Part shown: positions 18,156 through 26,983 of the stretch, piece after piece
Layout: each line of letters opens with the position of its first letter
Position numbering within the stretch: position 1 is the stretch's first letter
NCBI GenBank assembly: GCA_016793845.1
Contig: JAEULI010000021.1
Location: forward strand, 1-45,562
DNA length: 45,562 nt
Direction of reading: 5' to 3'
Source: Sphingosinicella sp.
Lineage (GTDB): Bacteria; Pseudomonadota; Alphaproteobacteria; Sphingomonadales; Sphingomonadaceae
The notes under the pieces: generated by a model
What the model was told of the DNA's origin: nothing
The model's input: the letters and a program-made list of their open reading frames with translations, nothing else
The model's database searches: none
Program-made: the position numbers and the translations under genes

Positions 18156-19826
18156 CTAGCGCGCGGCGCTTGGCGGTTCGGCCAGCGTATCGGGAACGAG
18201 TTCAACGCTTCTGAGCGCGCTGCGGCCGTATTCATCCTCTGCCGCGTTCTGGATCGTGCCCGAGGTGGCGCTGCGCGAAGCGACCTTGATGCCGCGTTCT
18301 CCGAGGGCGGCGGCAACGGCGGCAGCGCGATCCTCTGCAAGCTTGTCGCGCGCGTCGCCGCTGTCGGCCTCTCCGCTTGCGACGCGGCCGTTGACGAGGA
18401 CGGTGGTGATCCCCCAGCGCTTCAGTGCCCACGCGGCATCCACCACGGCCTCGACGCCCTTCGGCGACAGCGTGGCAGCGTCTTCATCGAACGGAATGAG
18501 CGGGAGCTGGCCGACCGGCGGAACCACCATTACCGTCCAGCCCGGGTGGCGGACGGCGACACGGGTTTCGAGCGCGCGCCAGGCGGGGAGGCGGATGCCC
18601 GGCATCGCTTCGGCCGTCATCGAGGCGAAGCGGCGGGCAAGATCGACGTTCACGGCCGAGGGTGACTGCGCGCCGAGGATGGCGAGCTCGGCGGCAACCT
18701 GCTGCGCATCGGCTTCCGTGGCCTTGCGCAGCGATTCGCCCTGCGCGCGCTTCGCGGTTTCCAGTTCGCGCTGCTCGCGTTCCTTGAGCGTCGCATCGCT
18801 GTCGACGAGGATCTGCGCCAGATTGATCGCAACCGGTTCGTCGAGACGCGCACGCAGGCGCGCGCTGATCTGCTGATCGGCATCGTAGCGGCGCTGCGGC
18901 GTCTGCACCGTGGCGCGGGCGACGATCGGCTCGGCGGAGAAATCCATTTCGAGCTGCGAAACGCGCGCGTCCGGACCGAAATAGGCGCCGATGGCTTCGC
19001 GCGTCAGGCGGCTCGCCAGCGCTTCCCACGCGATCTGGTGCAGCGAGAACAGCAGCGGCACCGACAGCACGGCGAAAATCCCGAGGATGCCGATGGTCTG
19101 GATGCGCGTGGAACGGTCGGACATGGCCGTGCCGAAACCGTACATCTTGGCCATCACCGCCGCGCTCAGCGCGATGGCGAGCAGGTTGGTCATGAACAGG
19201 CCGAGCGCCCCGAAGAACACGGTGCCGTTCAGCGTTGCAAGGCCGTAGCCGACGACGGCGAGGGGAGGCATGAGGGCGGTGGCGATCGCAACGCCGACGA
19301 TCGTCTCGCCGCGCCCGCGAATGACGGCATAGGCGCCCGCGAGCGCCGAGAAGATCGCGACGAGCAGATCGAAGAAGTTCGGTCGCGTCCGCGCGAGGAT
19401 TTCGGAGGTGACCGCCTGGAGCGGCGACAAATAGACGACGAGGGCGCAAAACGCGACCGCTGCGGCGACGCCGATTCCCAGTGTCGTCAGCGCGAGCTTC
19501 GCTTCGGCGAGGTTGAAGCGCGCAAGGCTGAAGCCCAGCGCCATGATCGGACCCATCAGCGGTGAGATCAGCATGGCGCCGATCACCACCGCCGGCGACG
19601 AAAGCAGCAGACCGAGCACGGCGATGCCCGCCGACATGATGAGCATGAAGCCGAAGCGGGCGGACCAGTGCGCCTCGCCATCCAGCTTCGCGGCGACGTC
19701 TGCGTGATTGACCGAGCGCACCACGGAACGCCGCCAGTAGGCGCGCTGGCGGCGCCACAATGTCGATGCGTGGTGAAGCGTTCTATCGATGCGGGCCTTC
19801 ACGCCCGTGCGCGTCTTGCTATCCAA
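18156..19826 (-). CDS. DUF389 membrane protein with OmpA-like C-terminal domain
   Basis: A 556-residue protein. Residues about 55-270 form hydrophobic helices with the DUF389 hallmark SSPAVVIGAMLISPLMGPIM. A soluble part follows, with a charged coiled-coil-like stretch (DATLKEREQRELETAKRAQ). The last 110 residues match the OmpA/MotB fold pattern: IPFDEDAATLSPKGVEAV, then a DKLAEDRAAAVAAALGERG helix and a RSALRSVELVP end. The Asp of the usual GHTD motif is replaced (NGRV) while the Arg of the helix is kept, so peptidoglycan binding is uncertain. The start is TTG, overlapping the previous gene's stop by 8 bases; a GTG eight codons later is an alternative. DUF389 function is unknown. It belongs to a coupled operon with an SLC13 permease and a DUF815 ATPase. 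Confidence 0.82.
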   Translation of the reverse strand: MDSKTRTGVKARIDRTLHHASTLWRRQRAYWRRSVVRSVNHADVAAKLDGEAHWSARFGFMLIMSAGIAVLGLLLSSPAVVIGAMLISPLMGPIMALGFSLARFNLAEAKLALTTLGIGVAAAVAFCALVVYLSPLQAVTSEILARTRPNFFDLLVAIFSALAGAYAVIRGRGETIVGVAIATALMPPLAVVGYGLATLNGTVFFGALGLFMTNLLAIALSAAVMAKMYGFGTAMSDRSTRIQTIGILGIFAVLSVPLLFSLHQIAWEALASRLTREAIGAYFGPDARVSQLEMDFSAEPIVARATVQTPQRRYDADQQISARLRARLDEPVAINLAQILVDSDATLKEREQRELETAKRAQGESLRKATEADAQQVAAELAILGAQSPSAVNVDLARRFASMTAEAMPGIRLPAWRALETRVAVRHPGWTVMVVPPVGQLPLIPFDEDAATLSPKGVEAVVDAAWALKRWGITTVLVNGRVASGEADSGDARDKLAEDRAAAVAAALGERGIKVASRSATSGTIQNAAEDEYGRSALRSVELVPDTLAEPPSAAR

Positions 19827-21537
19827 ATCCTCTACTCAACAGCCAGGCCGCAACACCGATGACGATGACCGAAACGCCCACCCCCATCCGCGCATAATCC
19901 GAGAACCGATAGCCGCCCGGCCCCATGACGAGCAAGTTGTTCTGGTGCCCGATGGGGGTGAGGAAGTCCGACGACGCGCCAATCAGCACCATGATGAGGC
20001 CCGCATCGGGCGAGAATCCAAGATGCTCGGACATCTGGATCGCGAGCGGCCCCATGATGATCGCCGTCGCCACGTTGTTGAGGAGCGCGGAGAGGAGCAG
20101 CGTCGCCGTGCCGATCGCCGCGAACGTGACGAACACGCTCGCATCGCCGAGCCACGCGCTCAGCCAGTCCGACAGGATGGTGACCGCGCCTGTGGATTCG
20201 AAGCTCTGCCCGACAGGGATCATCGCGGCGAGCAGGACGATGACGGGCCAGTCGATCGCGCGGTAGACTTCCGGGGACGGAATGAGACGCGTTGCCGCTA
20301 GGATGCCAGCGGCGGCGAAGAAGGCGATCGCCGGTGAAAGATCGAAGGCCACGATGCCCACGATCGCAGCGGCGAAAATGCTGACGATCGCCGCAGCGCG
20401 GCGCGGCTCCACGGGCGGCGTGTCGAGCCGGCCGATTTCGAGCAGGCGCTCGTTCGCGATGAAGGCGCCGAGCTGATCCGCCGGACCGTGGATGAACAGC
20501 TGGTCGCCGGGCTGGATTTCCATTTCCGAAAGCGGCAGCCGCTCGTGCGCGGCGCGCGGCCCAGCCGCGACGACGCGGAGTTGCTGTCCGCTCCGCCATG
20601 TGACCGCTTCATACCTTTGGCCGATCAGGAAGGAACCGTGCGCGACGACTGCCCGCACCGTCGTGGCGTCGGGAGCCGGGCTTCGGGCAACGACCGGGAA
20701 GGTGTCGGTGGCATCCGAAAGTTCCCAAGGGTCCTTGCGGCTGAGGACGAGCACGCGGCGCCGATCGCCCCCGATTGCCTGTGAAATGCTGTCGAAGCTC
20801 GCAAGGAGACGGCTGCCGGCCTTGCGGAGCGTGGCGCGCAGGTCCGCCTCGCCGGTTTCCACGGGCACATCGAGTTCGAAGATGCGCCAAGGGTTGGCCA
20901 TCGCCCGCACCGGCGCGCGCGCATTGGGCAGCAGGCGCCAGCCGATCACCGCCATGTAGAGCAGCCCCGCCGCCGCCACGCAGCTTGCCACCGGGGTCAT
21001 CTGGAAAAAGCTGAACGGCTCGCCGAGCGCATTTTGCCGGATCGACGACAGAATGAGGTTCGCGGGCGTGCCGATCAGCGTCGTCATGCCGCCAAGGATC
21101 GTCGCGAAGGCGAGCGGCATCAGCACCGCCGACGGAGAGCGGCGCGAATCGATGGCGACCTGCGTGGCGATCGGCATGGTGATGACGAGCGCAGCGATGT
21201 TGTTCATGAACGCCGACAGCACGGCACCGACCACCATCACGATCGCAAGCCGGACGGGGAAAGGGGCTTGGCCGGGGATCACCCGGCGCGTGAATGCCGC
21301 CGCCACGCCGCTTAGCTCGACCGCGCGGCCGACCACGAGCACGGCGGCAACCGCGATCACCGCCGGATCGGAAAAGCCGGCAAGCGCCTCCTTCGGGCTG
21401 ATGATGCCGAACACCAGCGCGGCGAGCAGCGCGGTGACGGCGACGAGGTCGTGCCGCACCTTTTCGCTGATGAACAGCACCAGCGAGAGGGCGAGAATCG
21501 TCGAGCTGACGAGCGCCGGTTCGAAGGAAAAGCTCAG
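19819..21537 (-). CDS. SLC13/CitT-like permease with central RCK_C (TrkA-C) domains
   Basis: About 572 residues. Two helix bundles (residues about 5-190 and 365-570) surround a soluble centre with two TrkA-C-like units, such as VVAHGSFLIGQRYEAVTWRSG followed by EIQPGDQLFIHGPADQLGAF. Each bundle holds a paired transport motif: FMNNIAALVI with IGTPANLILSS in the first half, LLNNVATAIIMGP with ASSDFLTPIGHQNN in the second. This architecture is that of sodium/anion (dicarboxylate or sulfate) symporters. No ATG is well placed: CTG at 21537 overlaps the ATPase stop, while GTG at 21585 or codons further upstream in the same frame are alternatives. The start is therefore uncertain. Its stop overlaps the DUF389 gene start. 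Confidence 0.85.
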   Translation of the reverse strand: MSFSFEPALVSSTILALSLVLFISEKVRHDLVAVTALLAALVFGIISPKEALAGFSDPAVIAVAAVLVVGRAVELSGVAAAFTRRVIPGQAPFPVRLAIVMVVGAVLSAFMNNIAALVITMPIATQVAIDSRRSPSAVLMPLAFATILGGMTTLIGTPANLILSSIRQNALGEPFSFFQMTPVASCVAAAGLLYMAVIGWRLLPNARAPVRAMANPWRIFELDVPVETGEADLRATLRKAGSRLLASFDSISQAIGGDRRRVLVLSRKDPWELSDATDTFPVVARSPAPDATTVRAVVAHGSFLIGQRYEAVTWRSGQQLRVVAAGPRAAHERLPLSEMEIQPGDQLFIHGPADQLGAFIANERLLEIGRLDTPPVEPRRAAAIVSIFAAAIVGIVAFDLSPAIAFFAAAGILAATRLIPSPEVYRAIDWPVIVLLAAMIPVGQSFESTGAVTILSDWLSAWLGDASVFVTFAAIGTATLLLSALLNNVATAIIMGPLAIQMSEHLGFSPDAGLIMVLIGASSDFLTPIGHQNNLLVMGPGGYRFSDYARMGVGVSVIVIGVAAWLLSRGFG

Positions 21538-22376
21538 CCGAGCCGCACGCCGGCCTCGCCGGCGACCTCCTGCACGTATTGCCACGCGACGCGGCCTGAA
21601 CGCCCGCCGCGCCCGGTCGCCCATGTGACGGCGGCCTGCGGATCGATATCGAGGCCGTAGGCGCGGCCGTAAGCCTCGACCATCGCCAGATACGTCGTCT
21701 GGTCGCAGGCGTGGAAACCGAGCGACAGGCCGAAGCGGTCGGCGAGTGCGAGGCGGTCGTCGAGCACGTCGCGGGCGTTGATGCTGTTTGCGAGTTCGTT
21801 TTCGCGCATCTCGCGCGGCACGATGTGGCGGCGGTTCGAGGTGACGTAGAAGCGGCAATTGTCCGGCCGCGCTTCGATGCCGCCTTCGAGAACGGAGCGC
21901 AGGCGCCGGTACTGGCGCTCGTCCGTATCGAAGCTGAGATCGTCGCAGAACAGCACGAAGGCGCGATCGAGCTTCGCGAGGCGGCGCAGCAGCAGCGACA
22001 CGTCGGCGATATCGTCGCGTTCGATCTCGACGAGGGCGATGGCCTCGCCCGCCGCCTGCAGATGCGCGACGGCGGACTTCACGAGGCTCGACTTGCCCAT
22101 GCCGCGCGAACCCCAAAGCAGGATGTCGTGCGCGGGCAGGCGTTTCGCCAGCCGCTCAGTGTTGCGGAGCAGGGCTTCGCGCTGCGCATCGATGCCGACG
22201 TAGCGGTCCAGCGGCTGCGCGCGGAGCGTCGCGACCGGCCGCAGCGCACCGTGATCCCAGGCGTAGGCGGGGGCATCGGGCGCCTCCCCGATGGCGGCCG
22301 GTGCGGGTGCGATCCGATCCAGCGCATCGGCGATGCGTGATAAAAGGCTGATTTCAGAGGATTCAGGCGTTTTCAT
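21534..22376 (-). CDS. DUF815 family AAA-type ATPase
   Basis: A 280-residue P-loop ATPase. Walker A is GSRGMGKSSLVKS (about residues 110-122), Walker B is FVLFCDDLSFD, and a sensor-like YVTSNRRHIVP follows. The pattern RPVATLRAQPLDRYVGIDAQRE before the P-loop is characteristic of DUF815, an AAA family whose role is not established. ATG at 22376 is preferred over an upstream frame extension because MKTPESSEISLLSRIADALDR is the natural N-terminus. It is the first gene of a three-gene operon with the permease and the DUF389 protein. It diverges from yajC with only 72 bases between them. Confidence 0.88.
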   Translation of the reverse strand: MKTPESSEISLLSRIADALDRIAPAPAAIGEAPDAPAYAWDHGALRPVATLRAQPLDRYVGIDAQREALLRNTERLAKRLPAHDILLWGSRGMGKSSLVKSAVAHLQAAGEAIALVEIERDDIADVSLLLRRLAKLDRAFVLFCDDLSFDTDERQYRRLRSVLEGGIEARPDNCRFYVTSNRRHIVPREMRENELANSINARDVLDDRLALADRFGLSLGFHACDQTTYLAMVEAYGRAYGLDIDPQAAVTWATGRGGRSGRVAWQYVQEVAGEAGVRLG

Positions 22377-22403
22377 TGCGTCTCGCTCTTGCATTTGTAT
22401 AGT
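22376..22403 (+). promoter_or_regulatory. candidate promoter of yajC-secDF
   Basis: TATAGT at 22398-22403 is a good -10 box, 16 bases after a weak TTGCGT at 22376-22381. It would start transcription about 40 bases before the yajC ATG. The assignment is by eye only. Confidence 0.35.
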
Positions 22404-22448
22404 CGCGCGCCAAATCGCAGCCACACGCTTTCGAAAGCAAGGGTCTCA

Positions 22449-22796
22449 ATGCTCATTTCTCCAGCCTATGCGCAAGCCGCGGGGGCAGCGCCGGGAGGCG
22501 GCGCGGCTTTCCTGAACGCCATCATGCCGTTCCTGCTCATCATCCCCATCTTCTACTTCCTGCTGATCCGTCCGCAACAGCGGCGCCTGAAGCAGCACCG
22601 CGAGATGATCTCGAACGTGAAAAAGGGCGACACGGTGGTGACCGCCGGCGGCCTGATCGGCAAGGTCGTGAAGGTGACCGACGACGAGGTCGAGGTCGAG
22701 CTTGCAGCCTCCACGAAGGTTCGCGTCGTGAAATCGACGCTTTCCGAGGTTCGCGCCGCCGGGACCGGCAAGCCCGCCAACGACACGGCCGCCTGA
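22449..22796 (+). CDS. yajC: preprotein translocase subunit YajC
   Basis: A 115-residue single-pass inner-membrane protein. An alanine/glycine-rich N-terminus leads to the membrane helix FLLIIPIFYFLLIRPQQRR and then to the conserved cytoplasmic VKKGDTVVTAGGLIGKV segment. YajC associates with SecDF and the SecYEG holotranslocon to help export. ATG at 22449 gives the typical short N-terminus MLISPAYAQA, while the open frame begins 20 codons earlier. secD follows after 16 bases, so yajC-secD-secF-Mth938 form one operon. Confidence 0.95.
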   Translation: MLISPAYAQAAGAAPGGGAAFLNAIMPFLLIIPIFYFLLIRPQQRRLKQHREMISNVKKGDTVVTAGGLIGKVVKVTDDEVEVELAASTKVRVVKSTLSEVRAAGTGKPANDTAA

Positions 22797-22812
22797 AGGT
22801 TGACCCCGCGCC

Positions 22813-24405
22813 ATGCTTGAATTCTCCAAGGTGAAGATCTGGTCGATCATCGCCGTACTCGTTGCGGGCTTCATCTTCGCGATCCCCAACGCCTTCCCTG
22901 AAGAGCAGGTTCAAGCCTGGCCGAGCTGGGCGCCCAAGAAACAGATGAACCTCGGTCTCGACCTCAGGGGCGGGAGTCACATCCTGCTCGAGGCGAATGC
23001 CGACGGTCTTGCGCGCGCCAACATCGACAAGATGGAGGAAGACGCGCTTTCCGAACTGCGCCGTGCCGAAGGTGGCGCGATCGCGGTGGGCGATGTCAGC
23101 AATCGCGGCGGGCGCGTGAGCTTCCTCGTCCGCAATGTGGACGATGTCGACCGCGCGGTGGATTTGCTGCGGAACCTGTCGATGCCGATCGGCGTCACCG
23201 GGCAGCGCAGCTTCAACGTCGAGGTGGCGGACGGCAACCGCATCGTGCTGACGCAAACATCGGCGGGTCGCACGCAGGCGATGGAGAGCGCGATGACGCA
23301 GGCGGTGGAGGTGATCCGCCGCCGCATCGACGAACTCGGCACGCGCGAGCCGACGATCATCCGGCAGGGCAGCCAGCGCATCGTCGTGCAGGTGCCGGGG
23401 CTTCAGGATCCGTCCGCGCTGAAACAGCTTCTCGGCAAGACCGCGCAGCTCGAGTTCAAGCTTGTCGACATCACTGCCGACCCGGCGGACGTTGCGGCGG
23501 GCCGTGCGCCTGCGGGCAGCCAGATCCTGCAGATGGCGGATACCGGCCAGCCGATCGCGGTGAAGCGCCGCGCGATCATCACCGGCGACCAGCTGATGGA
23601 CGCGCAGCAGACGCTGCAGCAGGGCCAGTGGGTGGTGAGCTTCCGCTTCGACAGCGCGGGCGGGCGCCGCTTCGCGCGCACCACGCAGGAGAACGTCGGC
23701 AAGCCGTTCGCGATCGTGCTCGACAACCGTGTGATCAGCGCGCCCAACATCAACGAGCCCATTCTTGGCGGATCGGGCGTCATTTCCGGCAGCTTCAACG
23801 CTGAGAGCTCGAACGAGCTGGCGATCCTGCTGCGCTCGGGCAAGCTTCCGGTGGAACTCAAGGTCGTCGAGGAACGCACCGTCGGCCCCGACCTCGGCGC
23901 CGACTCGATCCGCGCCGGCACGGTCGCTTCGCTGGTCGCGGTGCTCGCCGTGGGCGTGTTCATGCTCGTGACCTACGGGCGGTTCGGCGTCTATGCGAAC
24001 ATCGCGCTGGTGCTGAACGTGGTCCTGATCCTCGCGGTCATGTCCCTGACCGGCGCGACGATGACGCTGCCGGGCGTCGCGGGCATGGTGCTTACCATCG
24101 GTGCCGCGGTCGACGCCAACGTGCTCATCAACGAGCGTATCCGCGAGGAACGCCGCAAGGGCAGGAACGTGAGGGCGGCGGTGGAAACGGGCTTCAAGGA
24201 AGCCAGCCGCACGATCTGGGACGCGAACACCATGAACCTGATCGTTGCCGCCGTGATGTTCGCGTTCGGCTCCGGCCCGATCAAGGGCTTCGCGGTGGTG
24301 CTCACCATCGGTATCGTTACGTCCGTGTTCACGGCTGTGACCGTTGCCCGCCTGTTTATCGTCAACTGGCTGAACCGTAAGCGGCCAACCACCATCACGA
24401 TCTGA
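22813..24405 (+). CDS. secD: protein translocase subunit SecD
   Basis: A 530-residue RND-superfamily component of the Sec system. The N-terminal helix is followed by the D1 motif GLDLRGGSHILLEAN. The periplasmic P1 head contains the Gln/Arg-rich VEVIRRRIDELGTREPTI segment. The C-terminal six-helix domain has the D4 motif GAAVDANVLINERIREE. SecDF uses proton-motive force to pull proteins through on the periplasmic side. It is complete and followed by secF after 13 bases. Confidence 0.97.
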   Translation: MLEFSKVKIWSIIAVLVAGFIFAIPNAFPEEQVQAWPSWAPKKQMNLGLDLRGGSHILLEANADGLARANIDKMEEDALSELRRAEGGAIAVGDVSNRGGRVSFLVRNVDDVDRAVDLLRNLSMPIGVTGQRSFNVEVADGNRIVLTQTSAGRTQAMESAMTQAVEVIRRRIDELGTREPTIIRQGSQRIVVQVPGLQDPSALKQLLGKTAQLEFKLVDITADPADVAAGRAPAGSQILQMADTGQPIAVKRRAIITGDQLMDAQQTLQQGQWVVSFRFDSAGGRRFARTTQENVGKPFAIVLDNRVISAPNINEPILGGSGVISGSFNAESSNELAILLRSGKLPVELKVVEERTVGPDLGADSIRAGTVASLVAVLAVGVFMLVTYGRFGVYANIALVLNVVLILAVMSLTGATMTLPGVAGMVLTIGAAVDANVLINERIREERRKGRNVRAAVETGFKEASRTIWDANTMNLIVAAVMFAFGSGPIKGFAVVLTIGIVTSVFTAVTVARLFIVNWLNRKRPTTITI

Positions 24406-24418
24406 TCGGACCCAGCAC

Positions 24419-25369
24419 ATGCGGCTCCTGAAACTTGTTCCGGACAACACCAACATCGGCTTCGTGCGGATGCGCTGGGTGGCGTTCGCCGTCACGCTGG
24501 TCCTGACGCTCAGTTCCATCGCGCTTCTGATGACGCGCGGCCTCAACCTCGGCGTCGACTTCGTCGGCGGTCTGATGATGGAGGTGAAATTCGAGCAGCC
24601 CGTGAAGCTCGATGAGCTTCGCGCCACAGTCGATGGTCTCGATTACGGCTCCTCGGCGCTGCAGAACTTCGGCGGGCCGGATACGGTGCTCGTGCGCCTG
24701 CCGCTGCCGCCCGGCGACGATGCCGCCGTTCAGAAAGTCGTGCAGAAGGTGCAGGCCGCGATCAGCGAGAACCACAAGGATGCTTCGTTCCGGCGCGTCG
24801 AGACGGTGAGCGGCAAGGTTTCCGACGAGCTGATCCGCGACGGCATCATCGCCATCGTGCTTTCGATGGGCGCGATCGCGCTGTTCACGTGGTTCCGATT
24901 CGAATGGCATTTTGGCGTCTCGACCATTGTGGCGCTCATCCACGACGTGACGGTGACGCTCGGCTTCTTCGCGCTGACCCAGCTCGAATTCGATCTCAAC
25001 ATCGTCGCGGCCGTGCTCACAATCATCGGCTATTCGCTGAACGACAAGGTCGTCATCGACGACCGCATACGTGAGAACCTGCGCAAGTACCGGCAGATGG
25101 ACATCGGCCCGCTGATCGACCTTTCGGTGAACGAGACGCTGTCTCGTACCTATGCGACGACGATGGCGCTGACGCTGGCGCTTGGCTCGCTGCTGCTGCT
25201 CGGCGGCGACGTGCTGTTCGGCTTCACCGCCGCGATGCTGCTCGGCATCGTCATCGGCACCTACTCTTCGGTGTTCGTGTCGTCTTCGCTGCTGATCTCG
25301 CTCGGCGTCGGGCCGCACACGTTCGCACCGGCCGACACGGGTGCCGCCGAAAAGGTCGGCAGCCGCTAG
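24419..25369 (+). CDS. secF: protein translocase subunit SecF
   Basis: A 316-residue partner of SecD with six membrane helices. The D1-like motif GVDFVGGLMMEVKF lies after the first helix. The cytoplasmic-side D4-like motif reads YSLNDKVVIDDRIRENL, and RTYATTMALTLALGSLLLLGG lies in the later helices. The length is normal for the family. It ends four bases before the Mth938-like gene. Confidence 0.97.
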   Translation: MRLLKLVPDNTNIGFVRMRWVAFAVTLVLTLSSIALLMTRGLNLGVDFVGGLMMEVKFEQPVKLDELRATVDGLDYGSSALQNFGGPDTVLVRLPLPPGDDAAVQKVVQKVQAAISENHKDASFRRVETVSGKVSDELIRDGIIAIVLSMGAIALFTWFRFEWHFGVSTIVALIHDVTVTLGFFALTQLEFDLNIVAAVLTIIGYSLNDKVVIDDRIRENLRKYRQMDIGPLIDLSVNETLSRTYATTMALTLALGSLLLLGGDVLFGFTAAMLLGIVIGTYSSVFVSSSLLISLGVGPHTFAPADTGAAEKVGSR

Positions 25370-25373
25370 GCAC

Positions 25374-25745
25374 GTGCCGCTCGAGCTACAGACCGGCCCG
25401 CGCGGCGTTCACCGTATCGATGCGATCCGGGGCGGCAGGTTCGTTGTCGCCGGGGAGCCGCGCGCTGGAAGCATCCTGATCTGGCCGGGCGGGATCGAGG
25501 ACGCGGGCGATGCGCTCACGGTCGAGGCCTTCGCGCCTCTGCTCGCGCTCGATCCGGCGCGGGAGGTTCTGCTTGTCGGCACGGGCGCTGCGCTGCGCTG
25601 GCCCGATCAGGACCTGCTCGACGCGCTCGCCGCGAAGGGGGCGGGGGTCGATGTCATGACGTCGCAACTCGCCGCGCGCACTTACAACGTGCTTGCCGGG
25701 GAAGGGCGCCTCATCGGCGCGCTACTGCTGGGCCTCGGGGCCTGA
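25374..25745 (+). CDS. Mth938-like domain protein (DUF498, NDUFAF3-related)
   Basis: A 123-residue protein of the COG3737/DUF498 family, with the conserved SILIWPGG near the N-terminus, EVLLVGTGAALRWP in the centre and a C-terminal AARTYNVLAGEGR. The start is taken as GTG four bases after the secF stop; no ATG is available in frame except one inside secF. Placement directly after secDF is common in Alphaproteobacteria, and the mitochondrial homologue NDUFAF3 assists assembly of respiratory complex I. A role in membrane-protein or complex I assembly is therefore plausible, but that is inference. Its last 24 bases overlap the convergent glycosyltransferase gene. Confidence 0.85.
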   Translation: MPLELQTGPRGVHRIDAIRGGRFVVAGEPRAGSILIWPGGIEDAGDALTVEAFAPLLALDPAREVLLVGTGAALRWPDQDLLDALAAKGAGVDVMTSQLAARTYNVLAGEGRLIGALLLGLGA

Positions 25746-26897
25746 AACCAGCCCGTTGAGGTGCGCGTGGAGCGTATCGGTGTTGGTTTTCCAGTCGAAA
25801 CGCAGCGCTGAAGCGCGCACGGCCTCGGGTGACGGTGGCGTTTCCAGCATGGCGCGGATCGCTTCGGCGAAAACTGCGGGCTGGGCATCGTCGATGAGCG
25901 TGCCGGCTTCGGTGCGGTCCACGACCTCGGCGGCGGCGCCGACGTTCGCGGTGACGACGGGCGTGCCGCTTGCGAGCGCCTCGACCCACACGTTGGCGAG
26001 GCCTTCGCTCGACGAGGCATGAACGAAGACGTCCGCCGCCGCCATCAGGGCGGGCATGTCGGCGTGGTGCACCCCGCCGAGCAGGCGGACGCGCGCGGAA
26101 AGGCCACGCTCGGTGATCAAAGCCTCAAGTTTTCGCCGTTCGCGCCCTTCGCCTGCGATGAACAGCTTGGCATCCGGCAGCAGCTCCGCCGCGCCGATCA
26201 CGAGGTCGAAGCGTTTGAGCGCCACAAGATTGCCGACAGCGAGCAGCAGCGGCCCCGAAACGCCGAGCGACGCCTTCGCGGCGGTGCGGTCCACGGGGCG
26301 AAAACGATCGAGCTCGATGCCCGTGCGGTGCACGCGAATCTTTGCTTCCGGCATTCCGATGGCGACCATGTCGGCCTTCAGCGATTCGGAGACCGCGAGC
26401 AGGCCGTCCGCCGCATTTGCCGCATCCACCATCATCTTCCGCGCGGCGGGGCGCTGGCCCCACAGGCGGATGTCCGACCCCCGCGCCTTGATGGAGACCG
26501 GAATCTCGAACGCATGGCACAGCCGCACGGCGGCGGGGCCATCCGGCCAGAAGAACTCGCAGTCGATCACATCGGGGCAGAAGCCGTCGGCGATGAGATC
26601 GAGGAGCACGCGCCGCCCGGCCCGATACGCAAGCACGGGGTTGAAACGCCAGCCAACGGCGGGGAGCAGCGGAAAACGCGGCCAGAAAACCGGGATGCCG
26701 TTATGCTCGCCCTGTCCCGGCACGCGCGTGAGCGCCGCGTAAGGACCGACCGGCAGGAACATGCCGACGGGCGCGAGAACTTTCAGGTCCACATCGCTGC
26801 GCGCGGCGAGGCGTGCTGTCTGCCGCTCGACGAATCCGCCGAAATTTGGCTGTACCGCGTTGGGGTACAGCGAGGAGAAGGTGAGGACGTTCAGCAC
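25722..26897 (-). CDS. GT4-family glycosyltransferase
   Basis: A 391-residue GT-B retaining glycosyltransferase. The N-terminal acceptor domain begins MLNVLTFSSLYPNAVQPNFGG. The donor domain contains LLAVGNLVALKRFDLVIGAA, LFIAGEGRERRKLE and the EX7E motif in SSSEGLANVWVEALASGTPVV. Such enzymes build exopolysaccharide, LPS or glycolipids; the sugar is not predictable. The start is GTG. It is divergent from bamD and convergent with the Mth938-like gene, so it is probably transcribed alone. Confidence 0.9.
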   Translation of the reverse strand: MLNVLTFSSLYPNAVQPNFGGFVERQTARLAARSDVDLKVLAPVGMFLPVGPYAALTRVPGQGEHNGIPVFWPRFPLLPAVGWRFNPVLAYRAGRRVLLDLIADGFCPDVIDCEFFWPDGPAAVRLCHAFEIPVSIKARGSDIRLWGQRPAARKMMVDAANAADGLLAVSESLKADMVAIGMPEAKIRVHRTGIELDRFRPVDRTAAKASLGVSGPLLLAVGNLVALKRFDLVIGAAELLPDAKLFIAGEGRERRKLEALITERGLSARVRLLGGVHHADMPALMAAADVFVHASSSEGLANVWVEALASGTPVVTANVGAAAEVVDRTEAGTLIDDAQPAVFAEAIRAMLETPPSPEAVRASALRFDWKTNTDTLHAHLNGLVSGPEAQQ

Positions 26898-26983
26898 GGC
26901 GTCATGCTGATAGCGTCAGTATCCCGCGCCTGCCAACCCATCAGCGCTTGGCGCACCGTTCGCGACCCGTTAAGGAGTGCCGC

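Noticed and set aside
21586-22116. N-terminal extension of the SLC13 permease frame into the DUF815 gene
   Set aside because: The extra residues are Arg/Pro-rich out-of-frame translation of the ATPase and contain no membrane helices; the permease pattern begins only near 21537.
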